Positions 1 to 9,169 of a DNA stretch of 64,000 bases are shown piece by piece. Numbering within the stretch: position 1 is the stretch's first letter; every line of letters begins with the position of its first letter. The notes below the pieces were generated by a model. The model did no database searches. It saw only the letters and a program-made list of their open reading frames with translations, and had not been told where the DNA came from. The stretch comes from Roseburia sp. 1XD42-69 (GTDB lineage Bacteria; Bacillota; Clostridia; Lachnospirales; Lachnospiraceae), in the NCBI RefSeq assembly GCF_003612565.1, contig NZ_RAZG01000004.1, forward strand, positions 87,632 through 151,631, written 5' to 3'. The position numbers and the translations under genes are program-made.

Positions 1-834
1 GAACAGTTTGAAAGTTTTTGTCAGGCGGCGAATATTCCATGTGAAAGGTTACATCCGGAGAAGTTCTTTAAAGAAGGCATGTGTGACGGAGTTTTTTTAA
101 CAAGGGAATATACTTATGATGCTATGATTTTGAAAGATTATTTTCTTGAGAAATTAGAGCCCTTGAATAACGTGGAAATACGTTATGGAGTAAATATAAA
201 AAACATTGAGAAACACCAGGATTGTTATGAAATTTCTTTGGATGATGACAAGGAAAGGTATCAGACAGGTTTTCTCCTCAATGCTACTTATGCAGCAACG
301 AATCAAATTTTAGATATGCTGGGATATGAGAAATTTGGTATAAAATATGAGTTATGTGAAATTATTTTGTGTGATGTAAATAAAAATTTAGAGGAGTATG
401 GATTTACAGTTATGGATGGGCCGTTTTTTTCCATTATGCCTTTCGGGAAAACGGGACTCCACTCATTGACTTCGGTGACCTTTACCCCTCATAGTACAAG
501 CTATGATCCGGTGCCTGCATTTTCCTGCCAGGAAAAAAGCGGAGGCTATTGTTCCACGAAACATCTGGGAAACTGTAATGATTGTCAGGCCAAGCCAGAG
601 ACGGCCTTTCCCTATATGGCAAATCTGGCAAGAAAATATCTGAAAGATACCTATGAGTTTACGTATCATAGTTCATTGTTTTCTATGAAGCCTATTTTGA
701 TGAGTTCAGAAATTGATGATTCAAGGCCCACAGTAATTCGGACTTATTCCCAAAATCCTACTTGTGTAGGAGTATTATCAGGAAAAATTAATACAGTTTA
801 TGATTTAGATGAGGTGTTGAGTGATGGAGAATAA
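1..834 (+). CDS. FAD-dependent oxidoreductase (DAO-type), 5' end outside window
   Basis: The frame is open from base 1, so only the C-terminal part (about 277 residues) is visible and the N-terminal FAD-binding Rossmann motif lies upstream. The visible part has the layout of a D-amino-acid-oxidase-like flavoprotein: a stretch of alternating strands ending in a hydrophobic strand with LLNATYA, the usual position of the second FAD contact, and a Cys-rich segment (CSTKHLGNCNDC) in the middle. The stop overlaps the next gene, so it is translationally coupled to a glycosyltransferase. Context suggests oxidation of a sugar or sugar-linked precursor for a surface glycan, but no substrate can be read. 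The family call is moderately sure; the reaction is unknown. Confidence 0.6.
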   Translation, partial: EQFESFCQAANIPCERLHPEKFFKEGMCDGVFLTREYTYDAMILKDYFLEKLEPLNNVEIRYGVNIKNIEKHQDCYEISLDDDKERYQTGFLLNATYAATNQILDMLGYEKFGIKYELCEIILCDVNKNLEEYGFTVMDGPFFSIMPFGKTGLHSLTSVTFTPHSTSYDPVPAFSCQEKSGGYCSTKHLGNCNDCQAKPETAFPYMANLARKYLKDTYEFTYHSSLFSMKPILMSSEIDDSRPTVIRTYSQNPTCVGVLSGKINTVYDLDEVLSDGE

Positions 835-1762
835 AGAAAAAAATTTTATGTCAGCAATTATATATGTGCATAATGCGGCAGACCGTATAGAAGACTTTTT
901 GAGAATGGTGATAGGTTGCATGGAGTCTAATTTTGAAAAATCAGAGATAATTTGTGTGAATGACAGTTCAGATGATGATAGTGTAACTCTTATCAAGAAG
1001 GTGAGCGGGGAAGCAAAACATACAAGCGTATCTATATTGAATATGAGTTATTTTCATGGGTTGGAAGTTGCCATGAATGCGGGGGTGGATTTATCTATTG
1101 GGGATTTTGTTTTAGAATTTGATACGACCAGGCGGGATTATGATAAAGAGGAAATCATGAGGGTATACCGAAAATCTTTGGAGGGTTTTGATATAGTAAG
1201 CGCATCCCCTGATAAAAGACAGAAATTTTCTTCAAATCTCTTTTATTCTGTGTTGGAGAAGTTTGCGAATCTTCCCTACAAAATCTATACGGAAAGTTTT
1301 CGGGTGCTGAGCAGAAGAGTGATAAACCGCGTGAGCAGTATGAGCAAATCTATACCCTACAGAAAGGCATTATATGCAAACTGTGGTTTGAAAACATGCA
1401 ATCTCAGATATAAGACAGTGGAAAATAAACCGGAAGAAAAAGATAAAGTGGAAAAGGCATACCGCCGTTCTCTGGCAATAGATACTTTGATTTTGTTTAC
1501 GGAAGTGGGGTATTCTTTTTCTGTGACCATGACAATGGTTATGATGCTTATGGCAGTTTTCATGGCAGCGTATTCTTTTGTGATTTATTTAACCAGAACG
1601 CCTATTGAAGGATGGACAACCACCATTCTGTTTATGGCATTTGCATTTTTTGGACTTTTTGGGATTCTTACCATAATCATCAAATATCTTCAGATTTTGG
1701 TGGAATTAGTATTCAAAAGGAAAAAATATAGCTTTGAGAGTATTGAAAAACTTACAAAATAA
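824..1762 (+). CDS. GT2 glycosyltransferase with C-terminal membrane segments
   Basis: A GT-A fold family 2 enzyme of the GtrB/DPM1 type, expected to move a sugar onto a lipid carrier at the inner face of the membrane. The N-terminal strand and VNDSSDDDS nucleotide-binding motif are clear (residues 35-45). Two hydrophobic helices follow at about residues 230-260 and 268-290. Odd point: where GtrB-like enzymes carry a DxD metal site, this protein reads EFDTTRRDYD, so the metal site is altered. ATG at 824 is preferred to GTG 821 because GAGGTG at 811-816 is well spaced for it. The start overlaps the previous gene. Donor and acceptor are unknown. Confidence 0.75.
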   Translation: MENKEKNFMSAIIYVHNAADRIEDFLRMVIGCMESNFEKSEIICVNDSSDDDSVTLIKKVSGEAKHTSVSILNMSYFHGLEVAMNAGVDLSIGDFVLEFDTTRRDYDKEEIMRVYRKSLEGFDIVSASPDKRQKFSSNLFYSVLEKFANLPYKIYTESFRVLSRRVINRVSSMSKSIPYRKALYANCGLKTCNLRYKTVENKPEEKDKVEKAYRRSLAIDTLILFTEVGYSFSVTMTMVMMLMAVFMAAYSFVIYLTRTPIEGWTTTILFMAFAFFGLFGILTIIIKYLQILVELVFKRKKYSFESIEKLTK

Positions 1763-1774
1763 GGGAGAACAGAT

Positions 1775-2695
1775 ATGGTTGCATTAGTTGGTTATACAGG
1801 GTTTGTGGGGAGCAATATTTTTGAGCAGGGAAATATTGACTGTGTATATAATTCAAAAAATATAACGGAAAGCTATGGCTCTAAACCGGATTTACTCATA
1901 TACGCCGGTATGAGAGCAGAAAAATACTTGGCAAATAATATGCCTCAAAAGGATATGGAACTGATTTATCAGGCACAGGAAAATATAGCAAAAATCCAGC
2001 CGAAGAAATTGGTGCTGATATCTACTATAGATGTATTTAAAAGTCCGGTGGATGTGGATGAGGATACGGAAATTGACTGTGATAAACTTCATGCCTATGG
2101 ATTGAACAGATATCGGCTGGAGTGTTGGGTGAGGGAGAATTACCCTGATGGGGTGATTATAAGACTGCCTGGATTATTTGGAAATAACATAAAGAAGAAT
2201 TTTATCTATGATTTTATCAATGTTATTCCCTCCATGCTGAAAAAGGAAAAATTTGATGAACTTGTTCAGAAGAATATAGAGTTGAAGAAGTTTTATGAAT
2301 TACAGGAAAATGGATTTTACCGATGTATAGAATTAGATGACCAGCAAAAGATTTTATTGAGACAAATGTTTAAAGATTTAGGATTTACAGCTTTAAATTT
2401 TACGGACAGTAGAAGTGTTTATCAATTTTATCCTTTAAGGCGTCTTTGGAATGATATCCAGTTTTTATTAAAGGAAAATATTAAATTATGGCATCCGGCA
2501 ACGGAACCGGTTTCTGCCGGTGAGTTATATCAGTTTTTGACGGGAAGTGCATTTGTCAATGAACTTGGAGGGACGCCGGCGGATTATAATTACAAGACAA
2601 AGTATGATAAAGTATTTCATGGGAAGAATGGATACATTTTGAGTAAAGAAGAGATCATGCAAATGATATTGGAATTTGTAAAAAGTTATGAATAG
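1775..2695 (+). CDS. NAD-dependent epimerase/dehydratase-like SDR
   Basis: An extended short-chain dehydrogenase/reductase of 306 residues, likely acting on a nucleotide sugar or sugar derivative. The N-terminal cofactor motif GYTGFVGSN (residues 6-14) is the extended-SDR GxxGxxG. LVLISTIDVF matches the strand carrying the catalytic Ser/Thr. The catalytic Tyr region reads HAYGLNRYR, so the canonical YxxxK is YxxxR here. The C-terminal half is lysine- and aromatic-rich and not typical of well-known epimerases. It lies between a GT2 and a TIM-barrel isomerase with short gaps (about 12 nt), so it is part of the same operon. The Lys to Arg change may alter or reduce activity. The product cannot be predicted. 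Confidence 0.65.
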   Translation: MVALVGYTGFVGSNIFEQGNIDCVYNSKNITESYGSKPDLLIYAGMRAEKYLANNMPQKDMELIYQAQENIAKIQPKKLVLISTIDVFKSPVDVDEDTEIDCDKLHAYGLNRYRLECWVRENYPDGVIIRLPGLFGNNIKKNFIYDFINVIPSMLKKEKFDELVQKNIELKKFYELQENGFYRCIELDDQQKILLRQMFKDLGFTALNFTDSRSVYQFYPLRRLWNDIQFLLKENIKLWHPATEPVSAGELYQFLTGSAFVNELGGTPADYNYKTKYDKVFHGKNGYILSKEEIMQMILEFVKSYE

Positions 2696-2706
2696 GAGCG
2701 TGGGGT

Positions 2707-3495
2707 ATGAAATTATCAATATCAAATATCGCCTGGGATTCAGTAAATGATAATAAAATATATAACTGTATGAAAGCATTTGGCTTTACCGGATTAGAAA
2801 TTGCGCCTACAAGAATATTTCCGGATGCGCCCTACGATTGTTTGAAAGAGGCAAAGCAATGGAAAGAGAATTTGTTGGAAGAATATGGATTCCATATTCC
2901 TTCTATGCAGTCAATCTGGTTTGGCAGACAGGAGAACATTTTTGGAACGCAAAGAGAGCGTGATTTGCTGACTATGTATACAAATAAAGCAATTGATTTT
3001 GCTGCAGAAATTGACTGCGGTAATTTAGTGTTTGGATGTCCTAAAAATCGGAATATTCCGGAAGGAGGGAATGCAGATTCTGCAGTTTTATTTTTTAAAG
3101 AGATAGGGGACTATGCAAAAGAAAAAGGTACTGTAATAGGAATGGAAGCGAATCCCAGGATTTACAATACAAATTATGTAAATGATACCCAAGCGGCATT
3201 AGAATTAATCCGGGAAGTTAATTCCGATGGATTTAAATTGAATCTTGATGTGGGGACAATGGTACAAAATCATGAATCAGTGGAAGTTTTAAAGGGGCAG
3301 GTATCAAGGGTTAATCATGTCCATATAAGTGAACCCCACTTAAAACCCATTGAAAAAAGGACACTCCATCAGGAATTGGCAGATTTGTTAAGACAGGAGA
3401 AGTATCAGGGATTTGTGTCTATAGAAATGGGGAAAGCAGAAGATATAACAGTAATTGAAGAAAGTATGAAGTATGTACAGGAGGTTTTTGGATGA
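2707..3495 (+). CDS. sugar phosphate isomerase/epimerase (xylose isomerase-like TIM barrel)
   Basis: A 262-residue protein of the AP-endonuclease/xylose-isomerase-like TIM-barrel superfamily, which isomerises or epimerises small sugars, inositols or related polyols with a divalent metal. Supporting motifs are the N-terminal strand KLSISNIAW, GMEANPR (candidate metal Glu, about residue 145), LNLDVGTM (Asp), NHVHISEPH (His) and the C-terminal FVSIEMG (Glu); these acidic and His residues at strand ends are the usual metal ligands. A GGAG site precedes the ATG. Its stop overlaps the next GT2 start (ATGA), so the two are coupled. It probably supplies a sugar precursor for the neighbouring glycosyltransferases; the substrate is unknown. 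Confidence 0.7.
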   Translation: MKLSISNIAWDSVNDNKIYNCMKAFGFTGLEIAPTRIFPDAPYDCLKEAKQWKENLLEEYGFHIPSMQSIWFGRQENIFGTQRERDLLTMYTNKAIDFAAEIDCGNLVFGCPKNRNIPEGGNADSAVLFFKEIGDYAKEKGTVIGMEANPRIYNTNYVNDTQAALELIREVNSDGFKLNLDVGTMVQNHESVEVLKGQVSRVNHVHISEPHLKPIEKRTLHQELADLLRQEKYQGFVSIEMGKAEDITVIEESMKYVQEVFG

Positions 3496-4286
3496 TTTAT
3501 GAAAAGCAAGAAGGAGTGCCCGAATTTGAATGTACAGAATATGAAGGGAAAAATAAGGATTATGTTGTGCTGATTCCAATAATTAATGAAGGGAGCCGTA
3601 TTCATAAAGAACTGAAAAGAGCTTACGACCATAAGATTTCTGAATATGCAGATATTGTAATTTGCGACGGCGGCTCCACAGACGGATGTACGGAGGAGCG
3701 GAAACTTAGGAAGCTGCAGGTAAATACACTCCTGGTGAAGCAGGACGAAGGGAAACAGGGAGCGCAGCTTCGCATGGGAATCTGGTGGGCTCTGCAGCGC
3801 GGATATGAAGGAATTATTACGATAGACGGCAATAATAAAGACAGTATTGAAGATGTGCCAAAGTTTATAGAAAAGCTGGAAGAAGGTTATGATTTCATTC
3901 AGGGCTCCAGATTTGTAAAGGGAGGAAAGGCGGTTAACACGCCTTTTATAAGATTGGTTTCTGTTAAGCTTATCCATGCGCCGGTTATATCTTTAGCAGC
4001 CAGGCAAAAGTTTACAGATACCACAAATGCATATAGGGCTTATTCTGTAAAATACCTGAAGGATGAAAGAGTACAGCCTCTGCGGGATATTTTTATGACT
4101 TATGAATTGTTAGCTTATTTATCAGTCAGGGCAACTCAGATTGGATACAAAGCCTGTGAGATTCCAGTGACAAGGGCATATCCGAAAAAAGGAAAGACTC
4201 CCACGAAAATCAGCTTTTTTAAAGGCAATTCCGAACTTATGAAAATACTTTTTAAAAATCTATTTGGAGCGTATAAGCCAAAGTAG
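3492..4286 (+). CDS. GT2 glycosyltransferase (lipid-carrier sugar synthase type)
   Basis: Family 2 GT-A enzyme of 264 residues, similar in outline to dolichyl/undecaprenyl-phosphate sugar synthases. Visible motifs are VLIPIINEGSR at the first strand, ICDGGSTDG for nucleotide binding, TIDGNNKD at the DxD position (DGN rather than DAD), and GSRFVKGG typical of this subgroup. It has no C-terminal membrane helices, unlike the other GT2s nearby. It overlaps the upstream isomerase by 4 nt and is followed 12 nt later by two small SMR-like membrane proteins. That order resembles ArnC-ArnE-ArnF, where a GT2 loads undecaprenyl phosphate and the SMR pair flips it. I infer the same division of work here; the sugar is unknown. 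Confidence 0.75.
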   Translation: MIYEKQEGVPEFECTEYEGKNKDYVVLIPIINEGSRIHKELKRAYDHKISEYADIVICDGGSTDGCTEERKLRKLQVNTLLVKQDEGKQGAQLRMGIWWALQRGYEGIITIDGNNKDSIEDVPKFIEKLEEGYDFIQGSRFVKGGKAVNTPFIRLVSVKLIHAPVISLAARQKFTDTTNAYRAYSVKYLKDERVQPLRDIFMTYELLAYLSVRATQIGYKACEIPVTRAYPKKGKTPTKISFFKGNSELMKILFKNLFGAYKPK

Positions 4287-4298
4287 AATGGAGGGCTT

Positions 4299-4640
4299 AT
4301 GATTGAATCGATACGGAAAAATAAAAAGGGAATACTGTTGATGCTGCTTTCCTCTATATGTGTTTGTATTGGACAGCTTTTGTGGAAAATTTCTGTGGAT
4401 ACCAGCGTGTGGGTATTGCTGGCAGGATTTTGTTTTTATGGTGTTGGCGCATTAATTATGATTATAGCATACAGATATGGAAAGTTGTCAGTTTTACAGC
4501 CTATGCTGAGTTTGAATTATGTACTAAGTATTCTGTTGGCTGCATTGGTCTTAAAAGAGCAGATTTCCCTTTTCAAATGCATTGGGGTATTGGTAATTAT
4601 TGCAGGAGTGATTTTAATTGCAGGGGGGGATGAAGAGTGA
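4299..4640 (+). CDS. SMR/EamA-like small membrane protein (ArnE-like subunit)
   Basis: A 113-residue, four-helix hydrophobic protein of the small multidrug resistance/EamA half-transporter type. Helix 4 ends with VLVIIAGVILIAGG, the small-residue-rich terminal helix typical of the family, and helix 3 carries LSLNYVLSILLAAL. It is followed at once by a second such protein whose GTG start overlaps this stop (GTGA), implying a heterodimer. Coupled to a GT2 upstream, the pair fits a flippase for a lipid-linked sugar rather than a drug pump. ArnE/ArnF are the closest functional model; the cargo is inferred only from context. Confidence 0.7.
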   Translation: MIESIRKNKKGILLMLLSSICVCIGQLLWKISVDTSVWVLLAGFCFYGVGALIMIIAYRYGKLSVLQPMLSLNYVLSILLAALVLKEQISLFKCIGVLVIIAGVILIAGGDEE

Positions 4641-4963
4641 AATATTATGTAATCCTTATTATTATGACGGCAATTGGATCAATTGCTTCTTTGTTTTTGA
4701 AAAAAGCTTCTGGAAATGAGAATTTTTTGAAAATGCTTTTTAATCTTAACTTATATGTGGGAGGCGGATTGTACTTATTATCTGCTGTATTAAATATCCA
4801 TGTGTTAAAATATTTGGATTATTCTGTTGTTTTGCCCTTGACTTCTATCACGTATATTTGGACTATGGTGCTTTCTTATTTCAGTTTAAAGGAGCGGATA
4901 ACGGCAAAAAAGGTGCTAGGGGTGGCTCTCATTGTGGGCGGGGCGGTGTTGGTGTCTCTTTAA
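4637..4963 (+). CDS. SMR/EamA-like small membrane protein (ArnF-like subunit)
   Basis: A 108-residue protein with four predicted membrane helices, starting with GTG inside the stop of the previous gene. Family signs are MTAIGSIASLFLKKAS in helix 1 with a Lys at the end, YSVVLPLTSITYIW in helix 3, and the closing ALIVGGAVLVSL. With its neighbour it should form a two-subunit four-helix transporter in the inner membrane. The same GT2-SMR-SMR order recurs at 16138-17803, where the SMR genes are broken. Function as a lipid-sugar flippase is inferred from the pairing and from the adjacent GT2. Confidence 0.7.
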   Translation: MKYYVILIIMTAIGSIASLFLKKASGNENFLKMLFNLNLYVGGGLYLLSAVLNIHVLKYLDYSVVLPLTSITYIWTMVLSYFSLKERITAKKVLGVALIVGGAVLVSL

Positions 4964-5052
4964 TTATATAAATCCGGAGAAAAATATTTATTAGCCGGAA
5001 CAATTTATGTCAAGAAAGTATGAGTATGTCTTGGATGGCAGCCTTAGATAAC

Positions 5053-5081
5053 TTGATTTTTGAATGGAGTATTGTTAAACT
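5053..5081 (+). promoter_or_regulatory. weak candidate sigma-A promoter before the aminotransferase
   Basis: In the 183-bp gap 4964-5146 the best match is TTGATT, 17 nt, then TAAACT. Both boxes have four of six consensus bases. The gap otherwise holds nothing recognisable. A new transcript starting here would separate the aminotransferase unit from the upstream sugar genes. Confidence 0.22.
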
Positions 5082-5146
5082 GTATTTAGATGTAATTATT
5101 TACGGCTATTGCGACATAATAAGAGAGAGTTGGGGAGGGAAAATAA

Positions 5147-6286
5147 ATGATAAATTTTAATGTACCACCATACGTGGGAAAAGAGGCAGAGTATATAAAA
5201 GAGGCAGTTGCAAATCATAAAATTTGTGGTGACGGAGAATTTACAAAGAGGTGTAATGCATGGTTGGAAGAAAAGACGGGAACAAGAAAGGCTTTATTGA
5301 CAACTTCTTGTACTCATGCTACGGAAATGGCTGCATTGTTATGTAATATTGAACCGGGAGATGAAGTAATCATGCCGTCATACACATTTGTGTCAACCGC
5401 AGACGCATTTGTACTGCGTGGAGCAAAAGCTGTTTTTGTAGACATTCGTCCAGATACTATGAACATAGACGAAAAGTTAATTGAGAATGCTATTACGAAT
5501 AGAACAAAAGCGATTGTTCCGGTACATTATGCAGGAGTATCATGTGAAATGGATACGATCATGGATATTGCTAAACGACATGGTTTGTATGTGGTGGAAG
5601 ATGCGGCTCAGGGAATTATGAGTACTTATAAGGGAAAAGCATTGGGAACGATTGGTGATTATGGTTGTTTCAGTTTTCATGAAACTAAAAATTATAGTAT
5701 GGGTGAAGGCGGGGCTTTGCTTATTCGTGATAGCGCAAATATTGAACCAGCGGAGATTATCAGAGAGAAAGGTACAAACCGAAGTAAATTTTTTCGGGGA
5801 CAAATTGATAAGTATACCTGGGTGGAGGCGGGTTCATCCTATCTTCCCAGTGAGTTGAATGCTGCATATTTATGGGCACAACTGGAGATAGCAGAAGAAA
5901 TAAACAATAACAGGATTGAAAGTTGGAAACGTTACTATTCTGGACTTAAGTTTTTATCAGATAAAGAATTAATTGAACTTCCATATATACCGGATAATTG
6001 TGAACACAATGCCCATATGTTTTATATAAAAGCAAGGGATTTGGAGGAAAGAACACGGTTAATTGCTTACTTAAAAGAAAATGAAATATTGGCGGTATTT
6101 CATTATATTCCTCTGCATAACAGTCCGGCAGGACAGAAATACGGAAGATTTAGCGGTGTGGATAAGTATACGACTTCAGAAAGTGAGAGGTTGGTACGGT
6201 TACCGCTGTATTATGGTTTAAAGGAAAATAGCATAGACTTTATTATTGATACAATAGTTAAGTTTTATAAAATGAAAAATGATTAA
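5147..6286 (+). CDS. dTDP-4-amino-4,6-dideoxyhexose transaminase, WecE/RffA-like
   Basis: A 379-residue PLP enzyme of the DegT/DnrJ/EryC1 family. These convert dTDP-4-keto-6-deoxyglucose and glutamate to a 4-amino-4,6-dideoxy sugar; WecE makes dTDP-4-amino-4,6-dideoxygalactose. Evidence is the N-terminal INFNVPPYVGKE, the phosphate-binding TTSCTHATEMAA, VEDAAQG at the PLP Asp, and FHETKNYSMGEGGA with the PLP Lys at residue 181. The length matches WecE closely. GGGAGGG lies before the ATG. A GNAT gene whose N-terminus resembles WecD (9276) lies downstream, so an N-acylated 4-amino sugar is likely. RmlA/RmlB-type genes for the precursor are not in this window. The choice between Fuc4N and Qui4N is not secure. 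Confidence 0.82.
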   Translation: MINFNVPPYVGKEAEYIKEAVANHKICGDGEFTKRCNAWLEEKTGTRKALLTTSCTHATEMAALLCNIEPGDEVIMPSYTFVSTADAFVLRGAKAVFVDIRPDTMNIDEKLIENAITNRTKAIVPVHYAGVSCEMDTIMDIAKRHGLYVVEDAAQGIMSTYKGKALGTIGDYGCFSFHETKNYSMGEGGALLIRDSANIEPAEIIREKGTNRSKFFRGQIDKYTWVEAGSSYLPSELNAAYLWAQLEIAEEINNNRIESWKRYYSGLKFLSDKELIELPYIPDNCEHNAHMFYIKARDLEERTRLIAYLKENEILAVFHYIPLHNSPAGQKYGRFSGVDKYTTSESERLVRLPLYYGLKENSIDFIIDTIVKFYKMKND

Positions 6287-6298
6287 AGGAGAGATTTC

Positions 6299-7986
6299 AT
6301 GATAAAAAAGGACAGACGAGTTTACAACACAATATATTATGAAAAATTAAAATCCGGAATTCTTTTAATACTATTACCATTCATGATTGGAATGATGATA
6401 TTTACACTAATTTATGGTTTTTCGCCATTAAATATTACAAATGACAGATGGATTTTATCTGGATACGACTAGACGGATATTATTCAGCATTATGCGGGCT
6501 GGCTTGCATTTAGAAATTCCGACTGGAGAATGCCTCTGGGTATGGCAGATAATATGTCTGTTGGAACTGGAACAGTCATTTCATTTACTGATAGTATCCC
6601 AATAGTTGCCATCATCTTCAAAGCATTTAGAAGGTTTTTGCCGGACACATTTTAATATTTTGGGATTTATACCTTGTTATGTTACATATTGCAGTCTGTT
6701 GCTGCCTTTAAAATAATTCATCTGAAAACACAAAATATTGCATACTCTACCATAGGCATTTTCCTTTTTGGATTTTCACCTATTTTGATGGAACGTGCAT
6801 TCAGACATACGGCATTAGGATCACAATGGATTATACTATTTGCAATGTATTTATATTTTAAATATTTTGATAGCGATTTACGAAGGGGGGTATATTTATG
6901 GCTGTTATTTGCTTTTGGAAATACTGGCAATAGGTATACATCCATATTTCCTGCCAATGGTAGCTGTTTTCGCCTTCCTAAGTGTGATTGGTGATGTTCG
7001 GGAAAAGAGATACTTCACGATTGTATATCTCATAGGTATCCAGATTGTCACATATATTTTCGGGATGATTATTGGAGTATTGGGAAACGGTATTAGTCCG
7101 TCACGTGATGGATATGGATTTTATTCGACGAATATGAATTCAATTATTAATCCTACAAGCTGCGGGCAATATACATGGTCTGTTTTATTAAAGACCCATC
7201 CTCAGATACTTGGAAATTATGATGGTTTCAATTATCTGGGGGGTATTCTGTTTTTATAATTTTACTTACGATACTTTCAATTTTGCTGAAAAAACAACAT
7301 TTTATATTTGAAATCATTAAACGGCATATATTTTTGGCTATTATCAGTATTTTTTAATGTGCTTTGCAATTAGCAATGTAGTTACATTTAATGATTTGAT
7401 CTTATGTACGATTCCATTGCCGGAGCTAATAGCAGGTATATGTGGTATATTTAGGGCAAGTTCGAGAATGTTTTACCCGGTATATTATACAATCTTTTGC
7501 CTTTTAATAATATTATTATGGAAAATCCTAGATGATAATAAAAATTATGCATATGCTATATTAACTTTTATTGTAATTTTACAATTATTTGATATACATA
7601 CATGCATTATCGAAAAGCATAAGGCTATGAATGAGAAATGTAACAATCTTTCTTATATAGTAGATCCAAGTTGAAATGAAATTGCGGTTGAAGATGGCGG
7701 TGTATTGTTTGAAGAATATGGCGGAGATCTTAGAACTTTGGCAGTGTGGGCATTTAAGAATAATATGCAAACATATTATTGGATTGCCAATTCTGGAAAT
7801 TATGATAAAACTGATGCTTTGTCACAGAAGATCTTAGCTGATTGTAAGGTAAATGGAGATTTAGGGAAAAACATTATTGTTACAACAAGCAGTGAAACCG
7901 CAGATTATTATAGACAATTTGATGTTGGAATTTATGAGATTGAAGGGAGTTATTTTATATGTAAAGAAGAAAAGCGCATTGGCTAG
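6299..7986 (+). pseudogene. decayed DUF6311-type membrane glycosyltransferase
   Basis: Pieces of one multi-span membrane protein of about 560 residues can be followed through the region. In order: an ATG at 6299 with RBS GGAGAG; an in-frame TAG at 6470-6472 after GYD; a TAA at 6653-6655; a frame change near 6911-6920; another at the G6 run 7238-7243; another at the T-run near 7350; and a TGA at 7672-7674. The conserved start (SGYD, QHYAGWLAFRNSDW, MPLG, FTDSIPIVAI) and the soluble tail ending GSYFICKEEKRIG fit DUF6311 proteins, GT-C-like membrane enzymes of polysaccharide loci. Three stops plus three shifts make this a real pseudogene rather than one sequencing error. Confidence 0.8.
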
Positions 7987-8075
7987 AGAGTATTTTTAAA
8001 TGATTTTCTGGATTCAATAAAAAGCAGTGAAATGATAAATAGTAATTTGTAAAGAAACTGTAGGGGGACGATTTA

Positions 8076-9127
8076 GTGGAAAAAGTAACTATACGAGAAA
8101 ATTCGATTGATTTTTTAAAAGTATGTGCAACAATTCTAATAGTATTTCATCACCACGAACAAATATTCAATGCGGGGGGGGGGTATTTTTTGGCGGTAAA
8201 TTCTATTTTGGATATTTAGTTGAATTGTTTTTTTTAATATCAGGATATTTTACATTTAATTATATTCAGAAAATTAAAGATGGTTTAACCTTTAAAAGCT
8301 TTTATTTACATAGAGCATTTCGATTACTGCCACTAGTAAGCATTGCGGCAGTTGTTTTTGAAGTGATTTTGTATTTCTATGCTAATGTGTATAAATTTTC
8401 GTGGTTTGATGTAAAAGCATCCCTATGGGGAATGATTTTGGATTGTCTGGGAATTCAAGCAGGCTGGAGTTCAATAAATCCTTGTGTCAATAATCCAACA
8501 TGGTATATTAGTGTTCTATTAATATGTTATCTTTTGTTTTATTTTATTACATATTGGAGTCATAGATTAAAGGTATCTCCATATTATGGGTATGTTTTTA
8601 TGATTTTTGTTGGAATAGGGATTTTAACATATGGTATTTCAATTCCGGGTTTTACATATGAAACGGCAAGGGGTTATTATGCTTTTTTCTTTGGCATTGT
8701 TTTTCATAAGTTTTTATCTTCTGAATTTATGAAGGAAATAAGAAATGTTTTGGGTTTTGCAATATTCTTGTTCATAACATTTCTAATGATTTTTCAATGG
8801 GACATAGTTAGTGTGGATATAAATTATTTGTTTACATTTGTATATTATCCGTCTATTTTAATTATACTAAAAAATAGACACATTGCCAATGTGTTCAAAG
8901 GGAAGTTTTGGGGGATACTAGCCGGGATATCCTTTAATGTGTATATATGGCATTCTGTTTTACACTTAGCAACTGTGAGCATAAGAGATATTTTAGGAGT
9001 AAAAATTAATATGGACGGCGGTATGCCAATGTTGTATTTTACGTTGTTTTGTTTTTTATGGGGAACCATATCATTTAATTTAATTGAAAAACCTATAAAA
9101 GAGCAGCTGAAAAGAAAGGGTTTGTGA
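8076..9127 (+). CDS. acyltransferase family 3 (OafA-like), frame broken at a G10 tract
   Basis: An integral membrane O-acyltransferase expected to acetylate or acylate a surface glycan. The natural start is GTG 8076 after AGGGGG. The protein then reads VEKVTIRENSIDFLKV and ILIVFHHHEQ, the family's N-terminal R/His region, but at G8174-8183 the frame runs to an early stop near 8217. One extra G (11) or two fewer (8) would join it to the long downstream frame, which has about ten membrane helices, LFFLISGYF, IWHSV and a closing LIEKP as in this family. An ATG at 8123 is in the downstream frame but would lose the catalytic N-terminus and has no good RBS. The tract is therefore a likely ON/OFF switch, currently OFF, unless it is a read error. 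Confidence 0.72.
8174..8183 (+). repeat. homopolymer G10 tract inside the acyltransferase gene
   Basis: Ten consecutive Gs lie about 33 codons into the acyltransferase gene in an otherwise AT-rich region. Ten Gs put the GTG-8076 frame out of register with the rest of the gene; eight or eleven would restore it. Long G or C runs in surface-modification genes are classical slipped-strand phase-variation sites. Confidence 0.85.
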
Positions 9128-9169
9128 GATATAAATATAATTGCACAAATTGTAAATACAATGTTTTTC

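Noticed and set aside
8123..9127. Acyltransferase starting normally at ATG 8123
   Set aside because: It has no ribosome site and its first residues are unlike the family, whereas the GTG-8076 frame carries the proper N-terminus up to the G run.
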